Shown here piece by piece: positions 6,091 to 6,219 of a stretch of 6,219 bases of DNA. The DNA lies in the NCBI GenBank assembly GCA_023429685.1, contig JAEZDF010000132.1:1-6219 (forward strand), given 5' to 3'. A program made the position numbers and the translations under genes. Under the pieces are notes generated by a model. That model did not search any database, had not been told where the DNA came from, and saw only the letters and a list, made by a program, of their open reading frames with translations. Position 1 is the stretch's first letter. Every line of letters starts with the position of its first letter. The DNA comes from Bacillota bacterium. Its GTDB lineage: Bacteria > Bacillota > Clostridia > Oscillospirales > Ruminococcaceae.

Positions 6091-6207
6091 TCAGGTCTGC
6101 GGTGCGAGTAGGCGGCTTGATGGTTTGGTGCAGCAAAATAGACCTGCGCTAAAATAATAGCCCAAGTTCATAAAGCGAAAAAATCGTGCTGCTGCCGTAA
6201 TCATCAT
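6091..6207 (-). CDS. candidate Phe/Tyr-rich leader peptide of the aro operon
   Basis: This short frame encodes 38 residues from the ATG at 6207, which has AGGG 7 bases upstream. Neighbouring ATGs at 6213 and 6204 are alternatives. Seven of the residues from 9 to 24 are aromatic: RFFRF (8-12), YYF (17-19) and LF (23-24), all using TTT or TAT codons. There is no Trp. The TGA at 6091 lies 30 bases before a strong terminator hairpin that precedes aroF. Peptides with clustered codons for the pathway's end products ahead of a terminator are the hallmark of ribosome-mediated attenuation (as for pheL and trpL in enteric bacteria). The third-base composition is less GC-rich than in the aro genes. Caution: the frame is open to the window edge, so it could be the C-terminus of an upstream gene. 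The assignment is an inference. Confidence 0.45.
   Translation of the reverse strand: MMITAAARFFRFMNLGYYFSAGLFCCTKPSSRLLAPQT
6092..6146 (-). promoter_or_regulatory. candidate leader stem and antiterminator arm
   Basis: On the minus strand CAGGTCT (6146-6140) and AGACCTG (6098-6092) form a perfect 7-bp stem. Its 5' arm starts 5 bases after the Tyr-Tyr-Phe codons and its 3' arm abuts the leader stop codon. The loop contains CATCAAGCC (6122-6114), which can pair with GGCTGATG (6059-6052) of the terminator's 5' arm, 8 bp with one bulged A. A ribosome stalled at the Tyr/Phe codons would cover the first arm and could favour this antiterminator. This is a paper-folding inference without calculated energies. 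Confidence 0.35.
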
Positions 6208-6219
6208 TCCCATACCCTT

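Noticed and set aside
6075..6092. T-box riboswitch: the minus strand reads ACACCGCGGTAAC before the terminator, resembling the end of the T-box consensus (GGTGGNACCGCG).
   Set aside because: The GGGTGG part is absent (TGACA instead), the downstream CGTCCC-type partner is missing, and no specifier stem can be assessed in the short upstream stretch. The resemblance is probably chance.

Overview
The window carries a compact block of aromatic amino acid biosynthesis genes, all read on the minus strand (right to left). In transcription order they are aroF (DAHP synthase, type I-beta with an N-terminal regulatory domain), aroB (3-dehydroquinate synthase), aroA (EPSP synthase), aroC (chorismate synthase) and pheA (fused chorismate mutase / prephenate dehydratase / ACT domain). 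Together they cover steps 1, 2, 6 and 7 of the shikimate pathway plus the branch from chorismate to phenylpyruvate. The middle steps (dehydroquinase, shikimate dehydrogenase, shikimate kinase) and the tyrosine and tryptophan branches are not in the window. The GC-rich coding sequence, AT-rich gaps, strong GGAGG-type ribosome sites, Thermotoga/Bacillus-like DAHP synthase and this gene set suggest a GC-rich member of the Clostridia (Firmicutes). That placement is an inference.

Layout from right to left. 6091-6213 holds a short minus-strand reading frame with clustered Phe and Tyr codons. It is followed by a 12-bp perfect hairpin with a T-run (6026-6061), which looks like an intrinsic terminator placed before the first gene. 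This reads as a candidate Phe/Tyr leader-peptide attenuator, although the frame is still open at the window edge and could be the tail of an upstream gene. aroF (4961-5974), aroB (3884-4936), aroA (2584-3849) and aroC (1521-2603) follow with gaps of 24 and 34 bp and then a 20-bp overlap, so they form one transcription unit. A 253-bp gap separates aroC from pheA (131-1267). A terminator hairpin at 72-101 closes the block, and the first 54 bases may be the end of a convergent plus-strand gene.

The aroC-pheA gap is the most unusual part. It contains a 183-bp element (1294-1476) with imperfect terminal inverted repeats (23 of 26 positions, one 3-nt gap). It is built of two mirror-image halves, and each half can fold into an almost fully paired four-way junction of one closing stem and three hairpins. 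Differences between the halves are compensatory (both sides of a stem change together). It looks like a small non-coding mobile repeat (MITE-like) lying directly upstream of the pheA ribosome site. It may also act as RNA structure in the pheA leader.

How the genes work together: aroF commits erythrose-4-phosphate and PEP to the pathway, aroB, aroA and aroC supply later steps to chorismate, and pheA diverts chorismate to phenylalanine. The first and last enzymes both carry amino-acid-sensing domains, so flux can be feedback-controlled at entry and at the Phe exit. Transcription may also be controlled at the attenuator before aroF.
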